Positions 1 through 9,176 of a stretch of DNA of 64,000 nucleotides are shown here, in pieces. Where the stretch lies: positions 83,312 through 147,311 of the forward strand of contig NZ_JACDIJ010000005.1 in NCBI RefSeq assembly GCF_050937815.1, written 5' to 3'. Made by a program: the position numbers and the translations under genes. The DNA is from Treponema_C sp050937815. GTDB taxonomy: Bacteria; Spirochaetota; Spirochaetia; Treponematales; Treponemataceae. Below the pieces are notes generated by a model. That model did not search any database. It saw nothing but the letters and a program-made list of their open reading frames with translations, and was not told the origin of the DNA. Each line of letters starts with the position of its first letter. Position 1 is the stretch's first letter.

Positions 1-605
1 GTGTTTTGAATTTCAACACGGCTGTTGCTGTTATTTTTTATTTTAAATGTCTTGGTAACATCGTCATACGGGGAATAACCGAAATCGGCAGCGGCTCCGC
101 TGTCGGCAATCACGGTTTCGATTTCTCCTTCTTTCACTTCCGTTAATTGAATATTGCTGAAATTGCCGACTAAATTAAGTTTAAAATTCCTTTTTCGCCC
201 GCCTACCGAATATATAAGACTCAAATCCGTATTGATATCTCCGGTGTCCGCAAGATTGTAACGGACTTTAAAAGAAGTCCGCTCATAAGGACCTAAAGAC
301 ACCTTTGTTCCGCTTGCATCGATTTGAAAAAAACGATTGGTTACTTCCGGAGGCCCCTGCAAAATGAGATTTTTATCCTCAAGATTTTCGATATTGATAG
401 TTTCCCAATCACTGTAACCGGAAACACCGATTCCTAAAAGATTTATCTTAGAACCTGTTTTAAATCCCCGTCCGGTGGCTTCCTGCGATAACATAATGGA
501 TTGATCCGGTGCAAAAACAGTTTCCTGTATATCTAAATTCGTCGATACATTGCAAGCCGTATACAAAAAAAGGGCTGTTATCGCCGTACATAGTATTTTT
601 TTCAT
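1..605 (-). CDS. Predicted lipoprotein, 3' part beyond window edge
   Basis: The reading frame stays open from the ATG at 603-605 to the first base of the window, so the gene is cut by the edge (about 201 residues visible). A Shine-Dalgarno AGGAG lies about 7 nt upstream of the ATG. The product begins MKKILCTAITALFLYTACN, a lipoprotein signal peptide with a lipobox-like YTAC, so Cys18 is the likely lipidation site. The remainder reads as beta-rich, with alternating hydrophobic residues and sandwich-like segments resembling choice-of-anchor or ASPM-like beta-sandwich domains, but I do not recognise the family. It lies 38 nt downstream of the membrane protein gene at 644-1609 on the same strand and is probably the third gene of that operon. 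Function unknown; membrane anchoring is the only supported inference. Confidence 0.7.
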   Translation of the reverse strand, partial: MKKILCTAITALFLYTACNVSTNLDIQETVFAPDQSIMLSQEATGRGFKTGSKINLLGIGVSGYSDWETINIENLEDKNLILQGPPEVTNRFFQIDASGTKVSLGPYERTSFKVRYNLADTGDINTDLSLIYSVGGRKRNFKLNLVGNFSNIQLTEVKEGEIETVIADSGAAADFGYSPYDDVTKTFKIKNNSNSRVEIQN

Positions 606-643
606 AACAATCTCCTAAATATAGGTTTAATCTCCAATCGTTT

Positions 644-1609
644 TTATTCCCGCTCTTCTTTTGTTTGTCCGGAAAGAAAAAACGAACGCACCGCCTCTGT
701 CGCGGCCAAAGCGTTTTTTATATCACGATGTATTTTTTTGTGCTGAACATACATAAAAATGTACAAACCGGCACAACCGGCTACAAAAACCGAAAAAAGC
801 AAAAGCGCCCACAAAAAAACCGTACGGTTTAAAAGCGCGTTTTTTTTGAAAATATCGTTTAATTTTTCGGTAAAATCCGCTTCCGCCTGCGCTCTGGCGG
901 CTTCAGCTTCAATACGGTATTTTTTATATTCCTCACGCTCAAGTGCATAGGCTTTTTCTTTTTCCCGCTCGGAACGGCGCATTTCACGGATAACCGAATC
1001 AAAGTGTTTTTGCTGTTCTTCCATCAGCTTTAAAAAGTGAATCGAATATTCATATTCAAGAGAGTCTTTTTGCATACCGCTATCTTCAGCGAAGGCGCCG
1101 CTCTCCTGCCGCGCAGCCTCATAACCGGCCGGGTTTTCCGGCTTCGATAAGGATACGGCCGGCGGCAACGGGGAAGCTGCGGGCAACGCAGATGAAGAGA
1201 GCGCATCGACCGGAAGCGAAGGGGCGGAACGCGACAGTTCGCCGCGTGCTTTAAGAACTCCGTCGCGGACCAAAGATCGTATATCGGAAGGTGCTTGTGC
1301 AAGTTGTTTTTCAACTGATAAAATATCTTCCCAGCGCTTGTGTTCTTCAAGATAATCAATCCAGTGCCGCACTGCGCGCGCACAGGTTTCTTTTTCTTCA
1401 AGCGGAAAATCCTGGCCGGCGTAATTGCGTATAATGAACAAAGCGTTTGCATAGGCTTTATCGTATTCTTTAAGCAAAATACGCTGATTTACGGATTCGG
1501 TCATTTTGTCCATAAGTTTTTGTGCAAAACACGGATATGAAAACACTGATAAACCCAATAGGGCATAGAACATAAAAAAACGGAGTTTGGTTTTTACTGC
1601 ATAAATCAT
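644..1609 (-). CDS. Exported coiled-coil protein with C-terminal membrane segment
   Basis: The 321-residue product has a signal peptide ending near residue 30 (CFAQ), a helical TPR-like region at about 40-110, an Ala/Pro/Ser-rich linker at about 125-165, a highly charged coiled coil at about 190-258 (Glu, Arg and Ala-rich), and one transmembrane helix at about 264-287 followed by a short basic tail. This suggests a protein anchored by its C-terminus with a long helical stalk, but no known family is recognised. A good Shine-Dalgarno (AAGGGG) lies 5 nt before the ATG. The gene starts 15 nt after the stop of the upstream exported protein, so the two are probably cotranscribed. No function is assigned. 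Confidence 0.75.
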   Translation of the reverse strand: MIYAVKTKLRFFMFYALLGLSVFSYPCFAQKLMDKMTESVNQRILLKEYDKAYANALFIIRNYAGQDFPLEEKETCARAVRHWIDYLEEHKRWEDILSVEKQLAQAPSDIRSLVRDGVLKARGELSRSAPSLPVDALSSSALPAASPLPPAVSLSKPENPAGYEAARQESGAFAEDSGMQKDSLEYEYSIHFLKLMEEQQKHFDSVIREMRRSEREKEKAYALEREEYKKYRIEAEAARAQAEADFTEKLNDIFKKNALLNRTVFLWALLLFSVFVAGCAGLYIFMYVQHKKIHRDIKNALAATEAVRSFFLSGQTKEERE

Positions 1610-1624
1610 GCGAACCCCTTTTCC

Positions 1625-2734
1625 TTATTTCGGAGCTTGTCCCCTAAATACGGCAGCTACATATACTGCGGGTACGATATTCCAATCCGCGTACCCCTTT
1701 CCGAAATCACTTTTTACGGCAAAAATATAGGTGTCCAAATCGACGCCGGCATAAACCGATACGATATCCGTACTCCAAAATTTATAGCGGGCACCGGCAT
1801 TAAAATCCATACCGAAATCCATAAAGCGGGTTACTACGGATACCGGCAGCCAATCAAACCGGAATGAAACATCAAGATTTTTATATACTTCCCAATTTTC
1901 CGCACCGAACCCGATAATCGGCGTCTGTATTCGGTTGTAGAACATAGAAACTGCTGGGCCGCCGCCCTTACTGTAATACCGCAGCTCCGTGTAGCCGGCG
2001 GATAAAAATAAGGGAACACCGGCAGCGGCAGTTCCGATACCCAAACGGGTCGAAAGTATCCATGAAAGATCCTGTGTCGAAACGGGAACCGTAAGCCAAG
2101 AGAATTTCATGCCGAGCTTAATCAATATATACGGATGAGTAAACTGTGCGGAAAAACCGCTTACAAGACCGGCGCTTGAATACGCTTTTTTTGAATTGAA
2201 ATACAAGTTTCCCCCGCCGCTCCCGAAAAGATTTAAAGTCGGCCCCAAAAAAACGTCTGCGGAAAAATTCCGTAAATCAACTTCATGGACCGATTTATAT
2301 AAAGCTTCCGAATCGGCAAGCCGTTTTGCAGCCCGCTCTTCCTGTGCTTTTTTTTCGGCTTCGGCACGTGCTTTTGAATCGGCTTCTTCCCGTTCACGCT
2401 GCTTTCGGTCGGCTACCAGTTGTTGACTGCGAAGCATTTCTTTGATTGATGTATATAAGTCCTGAGCTTCCCGGTGATCCGGATTGGAAAAAAGAATTGC
2501 TTCGGTAAGCGCTTGGGCAAATTCCAAATCGTTATCCCGCACAGCTTGCTTTGCTCCGTTAAAAGCCGCATTTTCAAGTTTGAGCTTTTCTTTTTGAGAT
2601 GCGGCAGTTAAAAGCGAGCGTACTGCCGAAACGTCTTTTGCAGCCAAAGCTTTTTCAAGCTCTTGCGTTTGAGCATACACACAAACTGCAAAAAAGCAAA
2701 AAAAAGCCGCAAAAATAAATTTACGCATACTCAT
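1625..2734 (-). CDS. Exported protein with charged helix and putative beta-barrel domain
   Basis: The chosen start is the ATG at 2734 (protein MSMRKFIF..., 369 residues), because the frame immediately upstream has no signal-peptide character and a TATAAT box sits 7 nt before this ATG. An alternative ATG lies at 2743. A signal peptide ends near VYAQ. Residues of about 60-160 form a long charged helix (many Glu, Lys, Arg and Ala), followed by about 200 residues of alternating aromatic and polar residues resembling an outer-membrane beta-barrel. There is no Shine-Dalgarno, which fits a leaderless message. It is the first gene of a three-gene operon with the next two exported proteins. I do not recognise the family; outer-membrane location is inferred from pattern only. 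Confidence 0.7.
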   Translation of the reverse strand: MSMRKFIFAAFFCFFAVCVYAQTQELEKALAAKDVSAVRSLLTAASQKEKLKLENAAFNGAKQAVRDNDLEFAQALTEAILFSNPDHREAQDLYTSIKEMLRSQQLVADRKQREREEADSKARAEAEKKAQEERAAKRLADSEALYKSVHEVDLRNFSADVFLGPTLNLFGSGGGNLYFNSKKAYSSAGLVSGFSAQFTHPYILIKLGMKFSWLTVPVSTQDLSWILSTRLGIGTAAAGVPLFLSAGYTELRYYSKGGGPAVSMFYNRIQTPIIGFGAENWEVYKNLDVSFRFDWLPVSVVTRFMDFGMDFNAGARYKFWSTDIVSVYAGVDLDTYIFAVKSDFGKGYADWNIVPAVYVAAVFRGQAPK

Positions 2735-2741
2735 ATAGAAC

Positions 2742-2770
2742 ATTATACTTCTTTTTCGACAAAAAAACAA
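2742..2770 (-). promoter_or_regulatory. Sigma-70-like promoter for the 2734 operon
   Basis: The minus strand reads TTGTTT (2765-2770), 17 bp, then TATAAT (2742-2747). The predicted transcription start falls at or next to the ATG at 2734, because only 7 nt separate the -10 box from the start codon. Confidence 0.5.
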
Positions 2771-2823
2771 CGTTTCTGCACATTTTAGTGATTTTAAACT
2801 GTTTGTTATTCCATAAAAACCGC

Positions 2824-2853
2824 TGGGCAATCTTTTTTATTTTGTGATATACT
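2824..2853 (+). promoter_or_regulatory. Extended -10 promoter for recO
   Basis: TATACT at 2848-2853 is preceded by TGA, giving an extended -10 (TGnTATACT), with a weak TGGGCA -35 at 2824-2829 (18-bp spacer). The recO ATG begins 7 nt after the -10 box and no Shine-Dalgarno is present, so the message may be leaderless. It is divergent from the promoter at 2742-2770. Confidence 0.5.
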
Positions 2854-2860
2854 CATAGCT

Positions 2861-3625
2861 ATGAACCGCAATTCAACCGTCGATGCGCTTGTACTTTCGG
2901 TAAAACCCGCTGCCGGAGAAAATAACCGGCTTGCGGCGGTACTAAGCCCCGAAAAAGGTATTTTTAACGCTATGGTATACGGAGGCAGAAAAGGACGTTT
3001 AAAAGCACTGGTTTCGCCCTACCATAGCGGAAAAATGTGGTTATACACGGATGCGGTAAAGCAATCTATAAAAATAACGGATTTTAATCCGGAACACTAC
3101 AGAATCGGTATACGCGAAAGTATATATAAAGCATGTGCCGCCGCTCTTTGTGCCGAAATTATTTTAAAAACGCAGGGAGCGGCCGACATTTCTTCCTTAT
3201 GGATATTGACAAACGGCTTTTTGGACGGTTTAAATATATGTACGGAAAAAGAAGCGCAAACGGGCCTATTGCGCTTTCTATGGCGGTATATAGGTCTTAT
3301 GGGATTGCAGGACAACAGCTGTGAATGCCGCTATTGTGCGTCTGCGGTTCCGATATGGTATTCGGCGGCTGAAAACGCCTTTATATGCGCCGACTGTTTG
3401 CCGGAAAACAAAACCGTTTCGGAACATCATGCCGCTCTTTTTCCGCTTAATAAAGACAGCACGGTGTTTTTACAAACCGTAAATTCAAAAAGTCCGAAAG
3501 AAGCGCGGACATTACAACTGTCGGACGAAAGTATAAGTCAGCTTCGTAATCTTTTGTATTATCTTATACAAAACGCCGCCGATACAAAACTAAAAACATT
3601 GGATGCCGGAAAAGGTATTTTATAA
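2861..3625 (+). CDS. recO: DNA repair protein RecO
   Basis: The 254-residue product matches RecO in length and layout: an N-terminal OB-fold (about 1-80, containing the GGRKGR turn), a helical middle, and a zinc-binding knuckle with Cys154/156/159 and the CADC pair at 176 and 179. RecO loads RecA onto SSB-coated single-stranded DNA in the RecFOR gap-repair pathway. It starts 7 nt downstream of an extended -10 box without a Shine-Dalgarno. recJ follows after 14 bp on the same strand, forming a recombination-repair operon, since RecJ makes the single-stranded substrate on which RecO acts. Confidence 0.9.
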   Translation: MNRNSTVDALVLSVKPAAGENNRLAAVLSPEKGIFNAMVYGGRKGRLKALVSPYHSGKMWLYTDAVKQSIKITDFNPEHYRIGIRESIYKACAAALCAEIILKTQGAADISSLWILTNGFLDGLNICTEKEAQTGLLRFLWRYIGLMGLQDNSCECRYCASAVPIWYSAAENAFICADCLPENKTVSEHHAALFPLNKDSTVFLQTVNSKSPKEARTLQLSDESISQLRNLLYYLIQNAADTKLKTLDAGKGIL

Positions 3626-3639
3626 AAAGGACAACACGA

Positions 3640-5772
3640 ATGGAATGGCACAAAAAGGAAATTACAAAAACACAGGTACAGGAATTGTATGAACAATACG
3701 GCTGCGATCCGTTGACCGCATCCATTTTTGTACGGCGCGGAATAACGGAAGGAAAAGATATTTTATATTTTATGGAAGACGACAAGCGCTATCTTCATAA
3801 CCCCTTTTTATTTGAAGCGATGGAAGATGCCGTTGACCGAATTTTACAGGCAAAGGATGAGGGAGAAAAAGTTCTTATATTCGGCGATAAAGACGTAGAC
3901 GGAATTACCAGTACAACCATTTTGTACGAATATCTTTCAAAAACGGGAATAGATGTATCATGGCGCGTACCCCACGGAAATGACGACTACGGTTTAAGCA
4001 TAGAGAGTGTAGAAGAATTCGCGGAAAACTACGGCAGCTTGATTATAACCGTTGACTGCGGAATTTCAAACAATACCGAAATTGCAAAAGCGGCAGAACT
4101 GGGTATAGACGTTATTATTGTGGATCATCACAACGTTCCGGCGGAAATCCCTTCTCCGGCAATTATTATTAATCCCAAAATGCCGGGCACAACCTACCCT
4201 TTTAAAGAAATTTCGGGCTGTGCTGTCGTATATAAACTGATCAGCGCTCTGCGTTTTGCCTGTTCGGAATTATATAAGCAGGAAATATGCCTTTTAAATG
4301 TACGGCCGCTCAACGATTCGTATCTTGTAGAAGCTCTAAAAACCGTCAACTTGCATGAACGCGAACGTATTACCGAAACGATTGTTCCGGGCATGTTATC
4401 GATACAAGAAACACGCCTTGCCGGATTTTTACAAGGACAGCAAATCTTTTGCTGGGATGCGCCCTTGCAGCAAAAAATGCTTGCAAAGGCATTCGGTACC
4501 GGAGTGGAATTCAATATGCTCGACATACGTCCCGAAATTGCCCGAATGACCGCATCTCTTGCAAACATGAGCTTGTTACGTTTAAAAACACACTCAAAGA
4601 TTGCGCGCTACAAACCTAAAGAGAATTCGGAACTTGATGTTTTTTTTAATTTATTTGTAACATATGCCGGCAAAAAAACTTCTTTTTTGAATGACGGTGA
4701 TTCGCAAGAGCTTCAGCTTGTCGCCCTTGCAGCCTTAGCCGATATAGTTCCGCTGCAAAATGAAAACCGTATTTTGGTCAGACAGGGGCTTGCATCGATA
4801 AACACGGGTAAAACGAAAAACGGGCTTACGGAAGTGTTTACTCTTATGAACTTACACGGGCAAAAAATCAACAGTACCGATTTGTCATGGAAGATAGTAC
4901 CCTTGCTGAACGCCGCCGGCCGCATGGGAAAAGCGGAACTGGCCGCCGAACTCTTTATGGAAAAAGATGCGGATAAGCGTAGAGCTTTGGCCGAAGAACT
5001 TTTTACGCTGAATGAAGAACGCAAAGCGTTAACCGAAGAAGCATTGATTATCGCCGGAAAAGCGGCGCGCGAAAACCTTGAACGATTTAACAACAACCTC
5101 GCTTTTGCGGCAGACAAAGCAATTCACCGCGGCGTTACCGGTATTGCGGCAGGACGCCTTGCTTCAAGTATGCAAATTCCGGCAATGGTTATTACTTTTT
5201 TTGACGACGGAAAAGCAGTCGGATCCATACGTTCGGTTTTCGGATATGACGTTACCCCGCTTTTAAATTTTTGCGGAGATTTGTTTTTAAATTATGGAGG
5301 TCATGCGTTCGCAGGCGGGTTCAGCTTTCACAGTTCAAAGTTTAACGAATTGGTCGAACGTTTGCAAAAATTTTGTTTGGTTATGGAATTCGATAAAAAA
5401 AATACGGATTATAATACAATGCATATCGATGCGGAACTGCCTCAAGAGTATATAACGCCGGATTTATTGCAAGTGGTTGACCGGTTTGAACCTTACGGCG
5501 AAGCAAATCCGCATTTATTGTTCAGCGCCCAAAAGTTAAAAATAGTATCGGCGGATATTATTGTCGGCAAAAAAGAAAAGCCGCACTTAAAACTTACGCT
5601 GGACTGCGGTAAAAACAAATGGCCGGCTTTTTTTTGGGAACAGTCGGAACGATTAAAACGCGACTTCGATGTCGGAGACCGATTGGATATTCTTTTTCAG
5701 GCAGAGCGAAATACTTTTAACGGTATGGAAAAAGCGCAAATAATACTCAAAGATTGTAAAAAGGCGGATTAA
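3640..5772 (+). CDS. recJ: Single-stranded-DNA-specific exonuclease RecJ
   Basis: The 710-residue protein carries the DHH phosphoesterase motifs: DKDVDG at about 83-88, VDCGIS, VDHHNVP, and the DHHA1 signature GGHAFAGGFSF near 555. RecJ degrades single-stranded DNA 5' to 3' in RecF-pathway recombination, mismatch repair and base-excision repair. It is longer than a minimal RecJ; the stretch of about 200-330 between the DHH core motifs is unusually extended and may be a lineage-specific insertion. AAGGA lies 8 nt before the ATG, and the gene sits 14 bp after recO. Confidence 0.92.
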   Translation: MEWHKKEITKTQVQELYEQYGCDPLTASIFVRRGITEGKDILYFMEDDKRYLHNPFLFEAMEDAVDRILQAKDEGEKVLIFGDKDVDGITSTTILYEYLSKTGIDVSWRVPHGNDDYGLSIESVEEFAENYGSLIITVDCGISNNTEIAKAAELGIDVIIVDHHNVPAEIPSPAIIINPKMPGTTYPFKEISGCAVVYKLISALRFACSELYKQEICLLNVRPLNDSYLVEALKTVNLHERERITETIVPGMLSIQETRLAGFLQGQQIFCWDAPLQQKMLAKAFGTGVEFNMLDIRPEIARMTASLANMSLLRLKTHSKIARYKPKENSELDVFFNLFVTYAGKKTSFLNDGDSQELQLVALAALADIVPLQNENRILVRQGLASINTGKTKNGLTEVFTLMNLHGQKINSTDLSWKIVPLLNAAGRMGKAELAAELFMEKDADKRRALAEELFTLNEERKALTEEALIIAGKAARENLERFNNNLAFAADKAIHRGVTGIAAGRLASSMQIPAMVITFFDDGKAVGSIRSVFGYDVTPLLNFCGDLFLNYGGHAFAGGFSFHSSKFNELVERLQKFCLVMEFDKKNTDYNTMHIDAELPQEYITPDLLQVVDRFEPYGEANPHLLFSAQKLKIVSADIIVGKKEKPHLKLTLDCGKNKWPAFFWEQSERLKRDFDVGDRLDILFQAERNTFNGMEKAQIILKDCKKAD

Positions 5773-5816
5773 TATAAAACTAATATAAAACGCTGCTTTA
5801 GAAAAGGAGAAAATCT

Positions 5817-6884
5817 ATGCATAAACATGCCGGCGGAAAATTAACATTTTTTATACTTTTAAGTTTTGTTTTGATGTTCCGCATTTACGCACAAACGGAG
5901 CCGACTGCTTACGAATCGGTAAACTGCAAGCCGGACTCGCCGCTTGCGTCAAGTACCGATAATTCCGCCTCTTCCGTATTCGGCACAAGTACCCGCCTTT
6001 TCCCGACAGGCGATAAAAAGCTGTGTATTGAATACACCGACACGGTATTCCCCGGAGATGCGGCATTTATCCGTTTTACCCTAAAAGGCAGTACGCTGGA
6101 AAACGCCCGTGCGGAATTACGTTCTCCTTCCGTCGAAAAAGTGCTTGTAAGTGCCGCTCTTTACAAAGTACCCGCACGGCAAAAGCCGGCTTCAACCGAA
6201 AATCAATACCTTTGCCTCATTCCGCTTTCTTCATGGTATGAAGCGGGAACCTTTACGGTGCATCTTTTTTATCAACTTAAGGGAAAGCGGGAAGCGCATA
6301 TAGAGTTTCCGCTTTTTATGCAAAAAAAAGAATTCGTAAGCGAAACAATACAGCTTGACGGGCGCAATACCGCAATAAAGACGGACACAAGCACTGTGCG
6401 GAAACAACAAATAGAGCGCTTAAATACGATTCTTGAAACAATCGACTATACGGCGGTTTATCAGCGCGGAACCTTTTCTCTTCCCGTAACGCAAAAGCGG
6501 CGCACCGCTTTTTTTGCCGACCGGCGCGTTTATGCGTATTCCAACGGAAAATCGTCCACAGGGCTTCATTACGGTATAGACTTCGGAGTTCCTACGGGAA
6601 CCCCCGTTTTTTCATGCGGCAGGGGAAAGGTTGTGCTTGCCGAAAAGCGTGTATCCACGGGTTATTCGGTGGTTATCGAACATCTTCCGGGTATGTACAG
6701 CTTGTATTATCACTTGAGCGAGTTTAATGTGGAAGAGGGCCAAATTGTCGGTAGGGGACAAAAAATAGGCTTATCCGGAGCGACGGGTTTGGCGACCGGC
6801 CCTCACTTGCACTGGGAAGTCCGCCTTTTAGGAAAAGCCGTTAACCCCGACTTTTTTACCGAAGCTTTTCCGATTGACGAATGA
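5817..6884 (+). CDS. Exported M23-family peptidase
   Basis: The 355-residue protein has a signal peptide (about 1-26, ending IYAQ), an uncharacterised beta-rich N-terminal half, and a C-terminal LytM/M23 peptidase domain. Zinc-binding motifs are visible: the GLHYGIDFG segment supplies His and Asp, and GPHLHWEV supplies the HxH pair. These enzymes cleave peptidoglycan cross-bridges in the periplasm; some act as activators of amidases, but the intact HxD/HxH set argues for catalysis. A strong AAGGAG precedes the ATG. It follows recJ by 44 bp on the same strand and may be read through from that operon or have its own promoter. Confidence 0.85.
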   Translation: MHKHAGGKLTFFILLSFVLMFRIYAQTEPTAYESVNCKPDSPLASSTDNSASSVFGTSTRLFPTGDKKLCIEYTDTVFPGDAAFIRFTLKGSTLENARAELRSPSVEKVLVSAALYKVPARQKPASTENQYLCLIPLSSWYEAGTFTVHLFYQLKGKREAHIEFPLFMQKKEFVSETIQLDGRNTAIKTDTSTVRKQQIERLNTILETIDYTAVYQRGTFSLPVTQKRRTAFFADRRVYAYSNGKSSTGLHYGIDFGVPTGTPVFSCGRGKVVLAEKRVSTGYSVVIEHLPGMYSLYYHLSEFNVEEGQIVGRGQKIGLSGATGLATGPHLHWEVRLLGKAVNPDFFTEAFPIDE

Positions 6885-6943
6885 TCGGACAGAAACATTT
6901 TTCTCCGTTTTTGAGCGTTACGGTATACGGATTTCGTACAGCA

Positions 6944-8179
6944 TCAATAAATATTTTTTGATTCTTCACCGATTTGCTGAAGCGGAGCCGAATGCAATTT
7001 CGGTGGAGGCATGATAAATGTATAGCCTTCCATATTTGAACATAAGGCCTTATACGCTTCTTCTCTGCCTTGCCGTGTTTCCAAATCATTGGGAGCTAAT
7101 TTTATACTTTCATCAAAGTCATGTATTGCTTTTTGATATTTTCCCCAATGTAAATACGCAATTCCGCGCATTTTATGGATCTTCTCATCCATCGGTTTTA
7201 ATTTTAATGCCTGATTAAAATCCTGTACTGCCGCTTCATATTTTGCTAAGTGAGTTAATGCCATACCACGCCCCACATAGATATAAACAGACGGATATAT
7301 CTTTTCTGCTTTTGTAAACACATCAACCGATTCTTCATATTTTCCCATATTGTAATACACCACTCCACAACCAATATATGCAGCAGTAAGACGACTTTCC
7401 AATATCAATGCCTGAGTAAAATCATTGAGTGCTTTATCATATTTTTCTAAAAGATTATAGGCGCCACCGCGTTCAGCATAAACTTCGGCAACATCAGCTT
7501 TAAGTTCTATAGATTTTGTAAAATCGTCAATTGCTTTTTCATAATCTCTCAGAACGCCATATGTACGTCCTCTGTTAAGATAATATTCATCTTGTGAACC
7601 ATTCACAATCTTACCAAAATGTATTGCCGACGTATATTCTTTCAATGCTTGCTCGTATTGTTTCAGATTGAAATATGCAAGCCCTAAAAAATTATAAGCA
7701 TCTGCATAATACGGATTTATTACTATCGCTTGTGAAAGAACCGATATTGCCTGTTCATAGTTTCCAAGCGCATAATGGCAAAAACCATACAGAAAATACG
7801 CTATCATATCCTCGGTATTTCTGGGATTAGGATTGGGAATTAATTTTACCGCTTTTTTCAAATCATCTACTGCTTTTGTGTATGCCTTTATTCTTGTATA
7901 GAACATTCCTCTATGTATATAGGCACGTGCATAAGATGGGTTTATTTTTATAGCAGTATTAAAACAATCCAAAGCTTTTAGATTATCTCCTGCTTTAAGG
8001 TATTTTTCCCCTAATTCAAGCAATCGCTCCGGAGTCGGTAAGTCAAGTTGTGTAGAAGGTTCCTTAATCTCACCTTCTTTTTGTACACCGTTTTCCATTG
8101 TTTTGCAACCCGCCAAAAATAATATAGTCGCAAAAGTTAAAAATATAATTTGTTTTCTTAAAACTATAGAACTTATCAT
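6944..8179 (-). CDS. TPR-repeat lipoprotein
   Basis: The 411-residue product starts with a lipoprotein signal peptide and lipobox LAGC (Cys25), followed by about nine tandem tetratricopeptide repeats covering residues 50-390, each with the usual A-x-A/Y-x-x-x-G and A-I/L-x-D/x-F pattern. TPR superhelices bind partner proteins, so this is probably a membrane-tethered scaffold in the periplasm. AAGGA lies about 10 nt upstream of the ATG. It is convergent with the M23 peptidase gene (59 bp between stops), with no clear terminator in the gap. The specific partner is not deducible. Confidence 0.82.
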   Translation of the reverse strand: MISSIVLRKQIIFLTFATILFLAGCKTMENGVQKEGEIKEPSTQLDLPTPERLLELGEKYLKAGDNLKALDCFNTAIKINPSYARAYIHRGMFYTRIKAYTKAVDDLKKAVKLIPNPNPRNTEDMIAYFLYGFCHYALGNYEQAISVLSQAIVINPYYADAYNFLGLAYFNLKQYEQALKEYTSAIHFGKIVNGSQDEYYLNRGRTYGVLRDYEKAIDDFTKSIELKADVAEVYAERGGAYNLLEKYDKALNDFTQALILESRLTAAYIGCGVVYYNMGKYEESVDVFTKAEKIYPSVYIYVGRGMALTHLAKYEAAVQDFNQALKLKPMDEKIHKMRGIAYLHWGKYQKAIHDFDESIKLAPNDLETRQGREEAYKALCSNMEGYTFIMPPPKLHSAPLQQIGEESKNIY

Positions 8180-8202
8180 GTTTATCTTTTCCTTATATCA
8201 AA

Positions 8203-8478
8203 TCAATTATAAAATTTGACTTCTCCATTGTGATAAGTTTTCCAAAAGTCTATAAAATCAAAATAATAACTTTGCATAGCGGAAAAAATACGGGACAAAT
8301 CCTTCTCGGAAATTTTTCCCTTATTGTGAGCAAGTTTAAAAGACCCGTTCGATAAAACCCAAACCTTTGTATCATTTTTGCCCGGATCGCCTCTTGAGAC
8401 ATGAAAATGAATAGCTTCTCCGCCTTCATTTGACCAAAAATAAATTTTATAACCTGCGGTACGAAGGTATATGGGCAT
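8203..8478 (-). CDS. DUF4160-family small protein
   Basis: The 91-residue product has the DUF4160 pattern: an early IYFWSNEGGEAIHFHVS segment (the family's beta strands with a conserved H-x-H-V) followed by a short helix pair. DUF4160 proteins are common in mobile regions, often beside a DUF2442 protein in putative toxin-antitoxin pairs. The start ATG shares one base with the stop of the upstream small gene (TGATG), so translation is coupled. The neighbour is not recognisably DUF2442. The role is unknown; a toxin-antitoxin-like function is only an inference. Confidence 0.65.
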   Translation of the reverse strand: MPIYLRTAGYKIYFWSNEGGEAIHFHVSRGDPGKNDTKVWVLSNGSFKLAHNKGKISEKDLSRIFSAMQSYYFDFIDFWKTYHNGEVKFYN

Positions 8479-8708
8479 CAAGCACTCTCCAACGCATCAA
8501 GATTGCGAAATGCGGTTATCGAAGGATAAATCTGCTTGAGATAATTTTTAAAATATTCATTCCTTTCCAAACCGAAATCGGAATGAATTACGTTTCCGTC
8601 ATTTGTAAGCAAAACGGCTTCGGCCGTTTTACAATCTTCAAAACAGACATCGCTATCGGTATATGTAATTAAAATTCCGTCTTTTTCACAAAAAACTTTA
8701 CGATTCAT
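8478..8708 (-). CDS. Small hypothetical protein paired with DUF4160
   Basis: This 76-residue product is translated from the ATG at 8708, chosen because a strong GGAGG lies at 8714-8718, although the frame is open further upstream. It is small and acidic, contains three cysteines, and has no signal peptide or membrane segment. Its stop overlaps the DUF4160 start by one base. A TATAAT box on the minus strand at 8730-8735 could drive the pair. The arrangement of small gene plus DUF4160 resembles the two-gene order of DUF2442/DUF4160 modules, but the sequence does not let me assign this protein to a family. Confidence 0.6.
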   Translation of the reverse strand: MNRKVFCEKDGILITYTDSDVCFEDCKTAEAVLLTNDGNVIHSDFGLERNEYFKNYLKQIYPSITAFRNLDALESA

Positions 8709-8782
8709 AAAAGCCTCCTGCTGCATACAATTATAGCATAACAGACGGTATAATGCCATAAAATATATTCTTCACTTTTATA

Positions 8783-9142
8783 TTATTCGATGTGCTCTTT
8801 ATAATCCTCGAATTCGGATTGACCGATTAGTCGCAGATTTTGTAATGCATCCGGCCAATTCTTAAAATCTCTTCGCGGAAGAACTTTATAAAAATATTTT
8901 ATAATAGTATCTTTTGTCGGATTTTCCGTGATGACGCACCAACGTCCGTCAAAAAAACCTTGTTGATTTACTATTCGCTTGACATAATCGGAATTACAAA
9001 CCGTAATCACAAAGCCCTCCGCTTGTTCCGTTTCGGCCGGCCCTATATATGCAGTTACGGAATATGATGTATCTGCCGTTAATTGAATCTCTCGTCCGGA
9101 CTCCCATTCTACACAAAAGATTTCTTTCAATATAACTTTCAT
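8783..9142 (-). CDS. Imm8-like immunity protein
   Basis: This 119-residue product starts at the ATG at 9142 (MKVILKEIF), chosen because AAGGA lies about 8-10 nt upstream and an earlier start would overlap the neighbouring gene. It has the layout of Immunity protein 8 family members: an opening MKVIL strand, a central YIGPxExEQAEGFVITV segment, and a C-terminal W-x-x-x-L-x-x-L-R...EFEDYKE motif. Imm8 proteins neutralise the nuclease or other toxin tips of polymorphic toxins. No toxin gene is adjacent here, so it would be an orphan immunity gene. The family call is from memory of the motif pattern and needs a profile search. Confidence 0.5.
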   Translation of the reverse strand: MKVILKEIFCVEWESGREIQLTADTSYSVTAYIGPAETEQAEGFVITVCNSDYVKRIVNQQGFFDGRWCVITENPTKDTIIKYFYKVLPRRDFKNWPDALQNLRLIGQSEFEDYKEHIE

Positions 9143-9176
9143 ATTATCTTGTCCTTCCGTATCGATAACACTGCGA

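Noticed and set aside
6884..6944. Terminator between M23 peptidase and TPR lipoprotein
   Set aside because: A T-run exists but no adjacent stem could be drawn.
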